This document shows positions 11,601 through 22,026 of a stretch of 64,000 bases of DNA, piece by piece. The DNA lies in assembly GCA_964006375.1 (NCBI GenBank), contig OZ023268.1, positions 82,905,835 to 82,969,834 on the forward strand, in the 5' to 3' direction. Made by a program: the position numbers and the translations under genes. Source of the DNA: Tillus elongatus (taxonomy: Eukaryota > Arthropoda > Insecta > Coleoptera > Cleridae). Within the stretch, counting starts at the first letter, position 1. Each line of letters starts with the position of its first letter. The notes below the pieces were generated by a model, which had not been told where the DNA came from, did no database searches, and worked only from the letters and a program-made list of their open reading frames with translations.

Positions 11601-12880
11601 TTTACTATTATTACTTTACAGAACGACGTTTAACATTATATGGTTCTAAATTCAACTGCTTGGTTTCAATGGCAAAACTGGTAAATATATAACAACCGGA
11701 CCAAATACCAAGATCTTTTAACAAGCAATCTTCACCCTGTTAAGCTTGTAACCTATAATGAGCGCTGGTGAGTACATTTTAAACAAACTCAATTCACTAA
11801 CAATGCTGTTTATCACGAGGATTAATTAAACTACAATAAATTTATCTCAGCTCAGATAGACATACTATTTCCAGTTAGGTGGGAAGTGACTATTGACTTC
11901 GATATTTTACAAATTTAAACCCCTTGTTTCTTACATCACTTTTGGGTAGTACATAAAATTAAGTGTGCTTTGTAAAAACACATGAAATGTATAAAATTGA
12001 CAGCTTTGAAGTTATTATATATACTTTTATCTAATCTTTTGACAGATCAGGTAAATTCTGCAATAGTCCAGATCTCAGTTACTTAACAATCTATAAGCAA
12101 CAAAACTGATTTAGTTTATCAAGAAACGTATATCATTTAAAAATAACCACCCTAAATTTAATTTAATTACATAGGTGTCCTTAAATCTTGTGCCAATGCC
12201 ACTATTGGGATCTACCAAACCATGATAGATACACAATCGGTTCAACTACATAAAAAGTGTGCAGCTTTATGCTTATTCATAATCTGGTGACAATTGATGT
12301 TGGATAGATTCTATAATTGCTGAAATATTCTGAAAAAACTGAAAGTTGCAGATTTTTATGTTTACGATATCTCTTATTATCAAATCTACTGTCGCTAAAA
12401 TTGGTGAATTTTCATAACTGGCTACAAACTATCAAACAGGTAGATTAGAATCTATCTGGGACTACTAGATTTTGAGTTTCCACTGCCAACTTTTGTTTTT
12501 CTTACGGGCGCCATATTGCATTTTAGTTAAAAAAAATTGCGAATCCAATGCTGTATCACACGTGACTCATCGGACTTAGTTAACTACCTTTAAGCTGTGA
12601 TATAAAATTTCATAGACATACAAATCATGTTGGCATGTGATAACGAAATGAATTTGACAGTTTAAGAAAATCACTATTTTATTGACAGAATGAACTATTC
12701 TAGGTACAATCTAGTAATAGAAAACGTTGGCTATAGTGAATTGGGAATAATAATCTGAATATTCTTATTCGAAAAGGTAGATATGTAGAATAGTCATATC
12801 TGGAATTATATAAATTATATGGCTGCATGACGAAGTTATAGTAACTTGTATTCTGAAAGACGGCAACAGAGGACACAATT
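11601..12880. other. Unassigned; possible left arm of the mariner that follows
   Basis: No gene is seen. The stretch around 12495-12680 (GGGCGCCATATTGCATTTTA, GGCATGTGATAACGAAATG) weakly resembles the reverse complement of 17440-17560 (GCCATTTTGGATATTCAC, GCATGTGACAATTTACC). It may be the left inverted repeat of the interrupted mariner. Confidence 0.3.
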
Positions 12881-13603
12881 TAGTTGAGTAAGCAAACATT
12901 TCATTGAAAACGGGGCATTTCTAAATGCAAGACATTGTCTGGCAAATGAGACTACAGATGAAGTTAAAATTCTGGTACAAATAACCATCAGCTTAGAAAG
13001 ATCTCAGAGAAGAGCTGCACCAAAATGCAGTTTATCAAGATTTCAAATTCAGACCAGTACACAAGTTGCATCCACGAAATGACAAAAGAAAACTGTTATT
13101 CCTTTATTGGTTTCATGAGAAACTAGGATAAGGCATGAACTTCCCTAGTGAAATATGATGGATGAACGAAACCCTAATCACCAATCGATGTATTTTTAAT
13201 AGAAGAAATAAACATTATTATTATGTGGAGAATCCTCATTTAACAGAAAAAGTCTGGCCATAAATTCATTTTGCAGTAAATGTATGGTGTGATCCTTTAC
13301 GTAATAAATTACTAGGTCTATATTTCATTCCGGAATGCTTGACGTCCCAGTCTTATCTGCATTTTCTCAAGAATGACTTTGAAGAGACGTTGGACAGCCT
13401 AAAATCTCTCTACACCAGGAAATCTGAAGTGGTTCTGGAAAGATGGCGCACCTCCTTATAATATCAGAGCTGCCATGGAGTATCCCACATACCGGCCACA
13501 ACGGTCCCTGTACTTAAATCCTGTGGATTATTCCATCAGGAAGAATGGCAAAAAACGATGTAGAGAGCTAGTCAAAATGCAGATCATTTACGTGAAATAA
13601 TAC

Positions 13604-14024
13604 TGTCACATTTGTCTATGAGAATCAAGTTTATAGTTACTTCTGTGGTCAGTTGTAGTGTGTTGGTAACAGCGAACACTCTGGAATGACATTTCTAGAA
13701 GGGACCAGAAGTGACAGGTGTAGAAAAGTGTAGAAGGTCTAGAATCTCTATGGAGAGTATAAATAGACGAACGCTACATAGAGTGAGTTAGTTCAGTATT
13801 GAGTGTGGTGTAGAATAATTGATCATAGAGTATTAAGCGAGTCGGCAGTAAGTGTTGGTGTATAAGAAGCGATCATAGAAGGCGAATAGTGGAATATAGT
13901 TCTATGTACATTTAATAATAGATAGTTGATACTGGTGTTAGAAAATAGTTGCTCATAATAAATTAGTAGTTTAAAAAGCTGTGTTTCGTTCGCCAACAAA
14001 TCCATAACCCCGTATAACGTAACA
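13604..14024 (+). repeat. 5' LTR
   Basis: 421 bp, TG...CA ends. It carries a TATA-like box (TATAAATA, about 13759) and an AATAAA signal (about 13957). It matches the 3' LTR apart from a short insertion near its start and single-base changes. Confidence 0.93.
13759..13766 (+). promoter_or_regulatory. LTR TATA box
   Basis: TATAAATA lies within GAGAGTATAAATAGACGAAC and is conserved in both LTRs (also about 16722). It is the likely core promoter of the retrotransposon. Confidence 0.6.
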
Positions 14025-14026
14025 AC

Positions 14027-14044
14027 TGGTGTCAGAAGTGGGAT
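14027..14044 (+). promoter_or_regulatory. Primer-binding site
   Basis: TGGTGTCAGAAGTGGGAT starts two bases after the LTR. The TGG start matches a tRNA 3' CCA end. The sequence looks like a tRNA-Leu type primer; that identity is from general knowledge and was not checked. Confidence 0.75.
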
Positions 14045-14193
14045 TTTCAAGTTGCTAGCGGAAATATTTTCCAGAATATTCGTTGAACAACGTGAAAATT
14101 TCTAGAATCTCTGGAAGATCAGTGTCAGCAGTAAGTCATAACTGGGTGTGTTCTTGAAACAGAATAAACTGTGTATTAGCTTTAAGTATCTCC

Positions 14194-15820
14194 ATGCCTA
14201 AGCCACGTAGCGCAACAGCAAATATGGATGCCCAGCTATTTGAATTGATTAAAGAAATGAAAGAAGAGGCCAGAAGAAGAGACGAAGAAGCCAAAGAAGA
14301 AATGAGAAAAAGAGATGAAGAGGTCAGAAGAAGAGACGAAGAAGCCAAAGAAGAGATGAGAAAAAGAGATGAAGATGCCAAAGAAATGAGAAAAAGAGAC
14401 GGAGAGATAAGAGAGGAACTGAGAAAGAGATGAAGAGGCGAAAGAAGAAATGAGAAAACGAGATGAAGATGCCAGAAGAAGAGACTAAGAAGCCAAGGAA
14501 GAAATGAGAATAAGAGATGAAGAAACAAAGAAAATTCTACAAGAACAGGCCAGCACAATCAAGAATATAACTTTATGTGTTGACGAACGTATGAAGCAGG
14601 TAAAAGACGACATCTTCCAGCAAGTAGAAAGCAGAGTAAGGGGTATCAGCGACGATGTATATGGCAAGCTGATGAATATACAAGAGGAAGTGCATAAGAA
14701 AATACAATCACTAGAAAAAAAGTATGATATCCTAGTCAAGGGACACATCAGACACGAAGATAGCCACCGAAGCATTAAGGTTCCCACATTTGATGGCTCA
14801 GTCCGATGGGGTATTTATCTACGCCAGTTTGAAGCCGCTGCTACAGCAAATGGTTGGGGCGAGAGAGAGAAAGCAAGTTCGCTAATTGTGGCTCTCAGAG
14901 GAGATGCTCTAGATGTGCTCAAAGGTATTCCCAGGGAAGAACCGTTGAGTTTTCACAGCATTAAACATCAATTAGAGATGAGGTTTATCGACCAGTATTT
15001 ACAGCAGCTGTATCGATTGCAGTTGAAAAATCGTTGCTAGGAATCGGGCGAAAGTCTCCAACATCTTCACGCCGACGTTGTCAGACTGACACGATTAGCC
15101 TACCCCATACCTCCGATGGAGTTTTTAAACCAGCTGTCGCTGCAAACCTTCATTGACGGCATCAGAGATACCGACACGCAACAGGCGCTGAGGATGGCGA
15201 GACACAAAAACTTGAACGATGCTTTGGCACATTCCTTGGAGTTTGAAGCGGTAAAGCAAGCGTCAGAAAGTCATGTGAAAATTCGCAGTCTTCAAGTCCA
15301 AGAAGAAAATAAAACATCCATCCAAATTCATACAGCTACTAGAGAAAATATCAGAACAAATAAGGCCGACGTCTCATGGACACCCAATAAGAGCTCACCG
15401 TGCAAATGCCTTGCGCTGCTGGAACTGCGGCAAGGTGGGACATATAAGGGGCGAATGTCGGGCTCTAAGATCACGCACAAGGGAGAAAATGAAGCTAAGC
15501 CGGTAACCATTTCTCAGGTTGGCGATTCTGGCAGCGCTCTCGTCGTAGACGGATACATAAGCGGTAATAAGACCCAGATGGTCGTCGACACAGGCGCACC
15601 TAGGACGATTATTCGCCGCGACATGGTTCCAAGATGGCGAGTAAGAGAGCCAGACAGAGAGTACAGAGTAAATGCAGCCGGTGGTGATCGGATCCAGGTA
15701 TTTGGCGAAACTGACGTCGAGCTGCAAATTGGGACATGGAAGGCAAAGCAGAGCCATAGTCGTCGCCATATCAGACCCGGTTATAATTGGCTTGGACATA
15801 CTTCACGGTTAGTGCGCTAA
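14194..15820 (+). pseudogene. Gag-protease region of the LTR element
   Basis: The start at 14194 (MPKPRSATANMDAQLF) leads into a highly charged coiled-coil tract made of about ten R(R/K)RDEEAKEEM-like repeats (14255-14515), broken by in-frame stops. A gag capsid-like part follows (14504-15040: FDGS..W..YL.QFE, then DALDVLKGIP), then a further part from 15116. The zinc knuckle CWNCGKVGHIRGEC (about 15416-15457, CX2CX4HX4C) is in a different frame from the surrounding sequence, so compensating indels are present. The protease block ALVVDGY...VVDTGAPRTIIRR is at about 15540-15610. Several frameshifts make it non-functional as it stands. Confidence 0.85.
14255..14520 (+). repeat. Coding minisatellite in gag
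   Basis: Tandem purine-rich units (AGAAGAGACGAAGAAGCCAA and AGAAATGAGAAAAAGAGATG variants) encode repeated Arg-Asp-Glu-Glu coiled-coil segments. Copy number slippage probably caused the frame breaks here. Confidence 0.8.
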
Positions 15821-15863
15821 TCTTGATCTTGGCACTGACATCCTGACTATCGAGGGTGAAGAA

Positions 15864-16559
15864 ATGATTATGTCGCCTGGCAGTAACCTGGTAGTGCAGA
15901 AAATCACCATAGAGGAAAATAGCAACGCCTGTCGTGAAAGTGCCATTCCAGTGAAGAGAGCTGTGAGAGGAAAAAACAACCCAGTTACTCAGCCAGAAGC
16001 AAGTGGAGAAGACATTATAAGAGAAGTACAAGACGAAGGGTGTAAAGACCACGTAAATGTGAAGCCAACCCAGAAAAAGGTCAGTGAACACATTTGTTGG
16101 AAGAGAGCCGATGTAAACAGGATGAATAGGGCCCGCCGAGATATTTTTGCAAGTAGAAACACCAGAACGAGAGCAACTACACGGAAGAGCGAGTACCACG
16201 TAAGAACTTCTCTTGAAGAAAGCTCCGACATATTGACGAGAAGGAAAACCATCAACTTTGCTGTCGAAATGCATATACGAATAGAAAGCGACCGCATGAA
16301 GACCCATTATGACGTGCGAGCTAATTCAGCTGGTTTTAAAGAAGGAGATCGTGTGTGGTTCTACAATCCAGTACAACGCAAGGGACGGTCACCGAAACTA
16401 CAGAAATTATGGGAAGGTCCTTATAAGGTGGTCAAAGGGATCATTGACGTTGTCTATCGCATTCAGAGGAGCCCGAAAAGCAAGATGAAGGTGGTCCATA
16501 TGCACAGGCTTACGCCATACCACGAAATGTCAGAATTCGATCGCGACAATCCAATATAA
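15864..16559 (+). pseudogene. Integrase C-terminal tail of the LTR element
   Basis: The 231-codon frame starts with sequence of uncertain origin. From about 16230 it reads INFAVEMHIRIESDRMKTHYD, then FKEGDRVWFYNP, KLQKLWEGPYKVV and KVVHMHRLTPY, the usual C-terminal end of gypsy integrases. No RT (YxDD), RNase H or integrase DD35E core is present. The deletion join lies somewhere in 15830-16200. Confidence 0.85.
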
Positions 16560-16576
16560 GAGGGGGGGGGGGGCAG
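16558..16576 (+). promoter_or_regulatory. Polypurine tract
   Basis: AAGAGG followed by a long G run directly precedes the 3' LTR, as required for plus-strand priming. The G run is longer than usual. Confidence 0.8.
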
Positions 16577-16989
16577 TGTCACATGAGAATCAAGTTTATA
16601 ATTACTTATGTGGTCAGTTGTTGTGTGTTGGTAACAGCAAACACTCTGGAATGATATTTCTAGAAGGGACCAGAAGTGACAGGGGTAGAAAAGTGTAGAG
16701 GGTCTAGAATCTCTATGAAGAGTATAAATAGACGAACGCTACATAGAGTGAGTTAGTTCAGTATTGAGTGTGGTGTAGAATAAGTGATCATAGAGTATTA
16801 AGCGAGTCAACAGTAAGTGTTGGTGTATAAGAAGTGATCATAGAAGACGATAGTGGAATATATTTCTATGTACATTTAATAATAAGATAGTTGATACTGG
16901 TGTTGGAAAATAGTAGGTTATAATAAATTAGTAGTTTGAAAAGCTGTGTTTCGTTCGCCAAGAAATCCAGAACCCCGTATAACGTAACA
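16577..16989 (+). repeat. 3' LTR
   Basis: 413 bp, TGTCACAT...GTAACA, followed by the ATAC target duplication. It matches the 5' LTR. Confidence 0.93.
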
Positions 16990-17100
16990 ATACAGAAGTG
17001 TTCCATAGCATTAGACCAGAGGTTATATGAAATGCAGAGAGTGGGGTGATTACATTACTAAACAACAGATTCAACATCTTGGGTTATACACAACATGACA

Positions 17101-17560
17101 ATCGTTGCTCTAGCTGTGAGGCATGCTGCTTAATCCTGCTGGAATCATAAAATTCTTCTTTTTTCCTTTTGAAGATAACAAATTTTTGTCCGCAAGGATA
17201 TCAGAAATATGTGGACCAAGATAAGGCCGATAAGAACAGGCAATTGGAAATATTTCGATACAAAATTTCAAGCTCTTTATCTGAGAGAGAAGGAAACACT
17301 ATTAATATAAACCTCAAATTGAATTGTTTACTAAATTGGAATTACTTTTACCAATGGATTTGCAGGAGTTGTTTATTTTTAGTAAACATTACCATGCACA
17401 ATAATTGTGATTTGACCTTTCAAATTAAAGAAAAAGCATAGTGAGGTTTAGAACGGTCTCACACTGGTAAATTGTCACATGCTTCATAATTAACTTAGCA
17501 TAAGTGCTTTACATAACCTTCAAATCAAAACTTGTGACAATGTGAATATCCAAAATGGCA
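17101..17560. other. Unassigned; possibly right arm of mariner D
   Basis: No coding sequence. See the note on 12495-12680 for weak inverted similarity to 17440-17560. Confidence 0.3.
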
Positions 17561-18339
17561 GGAGATTCAAATCAGTTATACAGTGTGGAACAGCCAAATG
17601 GAATAAACTCAATTATTGTGCATATTTATCAAAAATCCCGAAAAACGTCAATTTTAGATTACAAAATGACACCCTGCAACGTGAAAACCTCACCTCTACA
17701 TTCAACCCCCTTCGAGTGACAGTTGCAAGCCTCAAGTTTTTAAATAGGGAGTAGGGGCTTGTGATACCTAATTTGAAAAATCTCTTCATTTTCTGTTCAA
17801 AAGTACTATGGCTTTAAATATTATTGCAAAAATTAACAGTAAAAAAAAGCAAATTCATCTGATTGGCAAACTTTGCTACAACACTCTAAAAAATCAATAA
17901 CTAATCGTGTTTCATTCTTGATAATGAGAAAGCAGGCAAAAACAATTTCAGTGTCCTTTTTGGATGCTATCAATCAAAAAAAGACAACAAGTTATCAACA
18001 CTCTTCATAGTTGGTAATGTTAGTTGTGTTCAAAATGCCTTAGCAACTTGCTGTGTGATTGTAACCGGATGACAGTAGTTGTCAGTTGCTGACTGCAATT
18101 TAGAAACATGGTTTATTTAATAGAAATGCATAAAATAACAATTTTACAGACGATTGGATACGGAGATAAACACGATCATTGATCAAAGTTAATAGCATAT
18201 TTGCTGATAAAAATTCCAATTTGCCGCCTATATCCCAAGTGTTAGTAAAATTGAAAAGCAATTTCGAGAGCTTGGATATGCAAGGCAGATACAAAAAAAA
18301 AACCTTCTAATGCTCTAAGTAATGATAGCAAATTGGAGA

Positions 18340-19040
18340 TAATGCTTGAGTTTGAGGAAAACCCACATACTTTGACAAGCAGCCACAACATTGGATGTTA
18401 GCCACTCATCGAGTATTCAAATATTAAAACAAAATAAAATGCATCCCTATAAATTGATAACAACTCAGGAGCACAAGGAAGACGAGTCTTATGAAGGATG
18501 CTTTTGTGAACAGATGATGAAAATGTTAGATAACAATGTTATCCAAGTAGAACATGTTTTGTTTTCTGATGAGTAGTTTTACACTTCACGGCCATGCTAA
18601 TTGTCAAAATTGTCATCACTGGTCTAAAGAAAATCCACACTGAATGAGAGAACATATGCAATACCGTAAAAAGTTAATGTTTAGACAGGAATAGTTCATT
18701 TTTCTTTGATTGTAATTTGAATGAAGATAATTTAGCACTGTTCCAAAATAATGTTGTGCCAACTTTGGCAAACTCATATCCTGATCGAACAAACCCAAAG
18801 TTCCAGCGAATGTGATATAGTTCCAGCAGAATGGAGCAGCAGCACATTCCAAAATCAATGTCCAGCAGTACCTCGATATTTCCAAATCAGTGGATAGAGA
18901 AGTGAGGATCTTTAGAATGGCCAGCACAATCACCCGATCTTTCGCTATTAGACTTATGGGGATATGTGAAAAATATTGTATGCAACTAAGCTGCACGATT
19001 TAACTGACTTGAGAAGAAAAATAACGATTGCGATTAGATT
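18340..19040 (+). pseudogene. Tc1/mariner-type transposase pseudogene C
   Basis: Recognisable blocks in several frames are SSFTLHGHANCQNCHHWSKE (about 18575), FQQNGAAAHSKINVQQYLD (about 18820-18880, the second-Asp region, with Asp changed to Asn) and RLMGICEKY (about 18949). Stops and frameshifts are frequent. It belongs to the same wide group as the other mariner remnants here. Confidence 0.75.
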
Positions 19041-19129
19041 AGATGATTAACGTTAGAAGACATTTTTGTTTACGATTAGGATGCTGCAAAGGCGTTCAAG
19101 AAATACTTTTTGTACATCTCCTACATTAA

Positions 19130-20153
19130 TAGGGTACCCAGCCGAAATCAAATCTCAAATTCCCTGGCATTTTTCGAGGCCCCTCGAGTACATTTTTCAT
19201 AATACTCGAAATAAAAAACACACATACCTGAATACCTTTTTTATGAACAAAATAAATAAAAATTACGAACAAAAAATGTACATAATAAAGAACATAAGTA
19301 TGGTTAGCTCCGTTAAATTTATAACATATAGCATGTTTTAGAAGAAAATGTAATTTTTTCATAGGAAAACTTGACTTTCATGCCTGACAAACTTAGCCTC
19401 CGGAAAGAATTTTCAAGTGTGATGGAACAAATCAGAAGTTTCTAGGTGGCGTAGAAACTTTGAAAACCATGTTGTTTGTATATACAAATTTGAATACGCC
19501 TGGGAAGTGGGTTCCAAAAGCTCAGATTCGCGCCAACTAATTTTTTTTGAAAATTCGAAAGTCATTATCTCTCTAAAAGCGAACTTTTATTTATGAAAAT
19601 TCACTGAAAAAATGATACAAAAATACTGTTTACATGCGCCATATACAAATGCTAAATATTTTGCAACTTTCAACATGATCATAAAGGTTAAAATAGAATA
19701 AACACATTCACAGCAGAGTTCCACCCGGCCAATACATAAAACGCTTGCATTTTATGCATTCAAGGAAGAACAATTCAAGTGAGATGTACATATGAGACAT
19801 GTTTGAGATAGTATAAGGAGACGTTATTTGTAATGGCGTTGGTGTGGCATACGCTGTGTCTATTGGCGGATTTAATTGATATTGGTAGCAAAGGTAAGCC
19901 GCATTGTTATCAGATATATTATCCTAGGTATGAGAAAACTATTTACGTGAGAAAATTCATATAATATATATGAAATAAAAATAAAAATGCATCTGCTAGT
20001 GACCAAATTTTACAAATATATAATTTCCAGGTCTACTGAATGATTTCCATGACATTTGAGTAAAATCACAAATTTCCCTGACATTTTAGGGGGTGTTTCA
20101 CATCCCCTGATTTTTACAGGTTTTCCCAGTTTTTCAGGTCGCTGGGTACCCTG
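19130..20153. mobile_element. 1.02-kb non-autonomous TIR element (MITE), TSD ATTAA
   Basis: The ends are inverted: (T/C)AGGGTACCCAGC at the left and GCTGGGTACCCTG at the right, flanked by ATTAA on both sides (19125-19129 and 20154-20158). The inside has CCCTGACATTTTAGG-like sequence and a fragment of X1 (19440-19640). No transposase is present. CAGGG termini occur in several superfamilies, including hAT, but a 5-bp duplication does not fit hAT, so it is left unassigned. Confidence 0.7.
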
Positions 20154-20580
20154 ATTAAGATTGATGTTTTTTTTATTTTATTTTTTAATATGTTGTAGCA
20201 AAGTTCATCAATTAGATTTGATATCTTTTTTTTACTATTAATTTTTGCAACGAATTTCAATTTTTTTTTTAATAGAGAATGAAGAGATCTTTCAAATGAG
20301 GTATCACAAGCCCCTACTCTCGAAGGGGGTCGAATATAGTGGTAAAGTTCTTACGTTGCAGGATGTCATTTTTTAATCTAAAATTAACATGTTTCAGGAT
20401 TTTTGATAAATATGCACAATAATTGAGATACTGAATTTATTCCATTTGGCCGTTCCACAATGTGTTAATTAGCTTAGAATTTAGTGTTAAACCATAAAAT
20501 GCAAGAATTCTTAGGCTGTTATATTTGAATTTTTAGGGTTAAAGTTTCGTAAAAACAGTACAGAACTCAAGAACACCCTG

Positions 20581-22022
20581 CATCAGTGAAATTAATTTAA
20601 GACTTCTAAAAACCATAACTTTATAGGTGAGACTTGTCAGTTTTGTTGCTTTCAAGTCCTCAAGTAGCCAATACATGGACTATTAAAAGTATACCCATCA
20701 GTGGTCACCACAGGTTTCAAACTTCATATTGTAAAGCAAATAACTTAAGGTTTAAAACCATGAAATAATAAAAAAATAGAAATAAAAAATAAAATAAAAA
20801 CGCTATCAAATATTTTAATAGAAAATCCAAATCTTGAATCTTTGAAACTGACACTCATGTAAAGCAAAATAGCACAGCCAACAACCACTATAAAGTAGCA
20901 GCAGGCATTGCTTTTGGTGAACACAGTTTATAAATTTGAGATAAGTATATTATTACCTTAAAGCTATAAAAATGTAAATTGATTATGATAAAACTATACC
21001 ACGCAATCCACAAAAGATTTAAAGGACAGCACATTGGTTTTTTAAATGGCTTTGGAACAAGACTTGTTATTGTCAATTCCAAACAACATAAGATGATATT
21101 AAACATTATCTGGCAGTTTTGAAATAACTTGTTACAATTTTTTAATGACACAAAATCTTTTTTTCATTATCAAAAATTACTGTTTACCCAAAATTTTATG
21201 AAATTACTATTATAGCCAGCTCAGTAACATGGAAGTTGGAAAGTTGGCTTGTTGTGCTGAAAGGGTTTGGGATTGGTTCCTACCACAGTAGGACTTAGAA
21301 AATCCCATCAAAACTTTTATACCCTCTAAAAGGGTATATATTTCAGTATCAAATAACAGCAAATTTAATGTAGAATTTAAATATAAAAGTTTGTTGAGGT
21401 CTCAAGCCAAATTCCAGTGAGATCAATATACGGAATACATTATATCCAGTAGTCCTTCAGGTTTTTTGTGGGTTTATTAATCTAACAGCTTATAAACTAT
21501 TTTTATGGATAAGTATGGAATGACTTCATTTTTAGTAATTAAAGGTAGACAAAATTCTCAAAGCAGATTATATCACATTACAGCTGAAATAAAAATGTTA
21601 CTACCATAAGTTGGCAAGCCTTTAAGATGTTGTCCAATTGCATTATCATTAAACGTACACATGATGTGCCGAAGTTTGACACTAATTGATGGTTGTCCCT
21701 TTATTTGTGATGTATACCTCATTAAATATTTACAGTTTTTTTTTCAGGGGTCATACAGATTCCATTAATGTTATTTGTTGCATAAACTGTTACAATGCTC
21801 AAGAAATGGTAGTATCACTAATAACCTATTTTGAATGTGAACATGACAATGGATAGCCTTTTCTACCTCTCACTGGTCTACATGACGTAAATAGCATCAA
21901 TTTATCATTTATTGTATGTAGGTTATGTTGTAAAATTATTTTTTTGACTACTTCTTTACTAAGTATATGTAGTTATAAGCATATTGTGATTGGGCTAAAT
22001 TTCTGAAAGGTTTCCCATGCAC
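20581..22022. other. Unassigned AT-rich sequence
   Basis: No exon or mobile-element end is recognised in about 1.4 kb. A short GC-richer patch at 21230-21300 was considered as a SINE remnant and not accepted. Confidence 0.4.
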
Positions 22023-22026
22023 ACCT

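Larger units (their letters stand above)
13604..16989 (+). mobile_element. Ty3/gypsy-type LTR retrotransposon, internally deleted
   Basis: Two near-identical LTRs (13604-14024 and 16577-16989) begin TGTCACAT and end GTAACA and are flanked by the 4-bp target duplication ATAC on both sides. A primer-binding site follows the 5' LTR, and a polypurine tract precedes the 3' LTR. The internal 2.55 kb encodes a gag-like region, zinc knuckle, protease (VVDTGAP) and only the C-terminal tail of integrase. Reverse transcriptase, RNase H and integrase core are missing, so the element is non-autonomous. LTR similarity is high, with one obvious 8-bp difference (TTGTCTAT) and scattered changes, suggesting a fairly recent insertion. 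Confidence 0.93.
12881..17100 (+). pseudogene. Tc1/mariner-type transposase pseudogene D, split by LTR element
   Basis: Fragments in shifting frames give the mariner blocks NRRNKHYYYVENPHL (about 13190), YFIPECL..YL.FL (about 13320-13375), DGAPPYNIRA (about 13440) and, after the LTR element, VFHSIRPEV (about 16998-17022). Multiple frameshifts and stops make it dead. The LTR retrotransposon at 13604-16989 sits between the last two blocks and its removal, with one ATAC copy, restores continuity, so the mariner is the older insertion. Confidence 0.75.
17561..20580 (+). mobile_element. Long-TIR mariner-type element C
   Basis: The segment 17575-17890 and the reverse complement of about 20165-20480 match over roughly 310 bp. 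Shared phrases include GGCCAAATGGAATAAA, TTATTGTGCATATTTATCAA, GAGTAGGGGCTTGTGATACC and ACTTTGCTACAACA. The right end can be extended to 20580, where CAGGGTGTTCTTGAG (reverse strand) looks like a mariner terminus. The left arm is shorter, so that end is truncated. A transposase pseudogene (18340-19040) lies inside and a separate 1-kb MITE is inserted against the right arm. Confidence 0.65.

Noticed and set aside
21230..21300. Possible SINE remnant (GTTTGGGATTGGTTCCTACC)
   Set aside because: Neither a proper A box nor a tail or duplication could be found.
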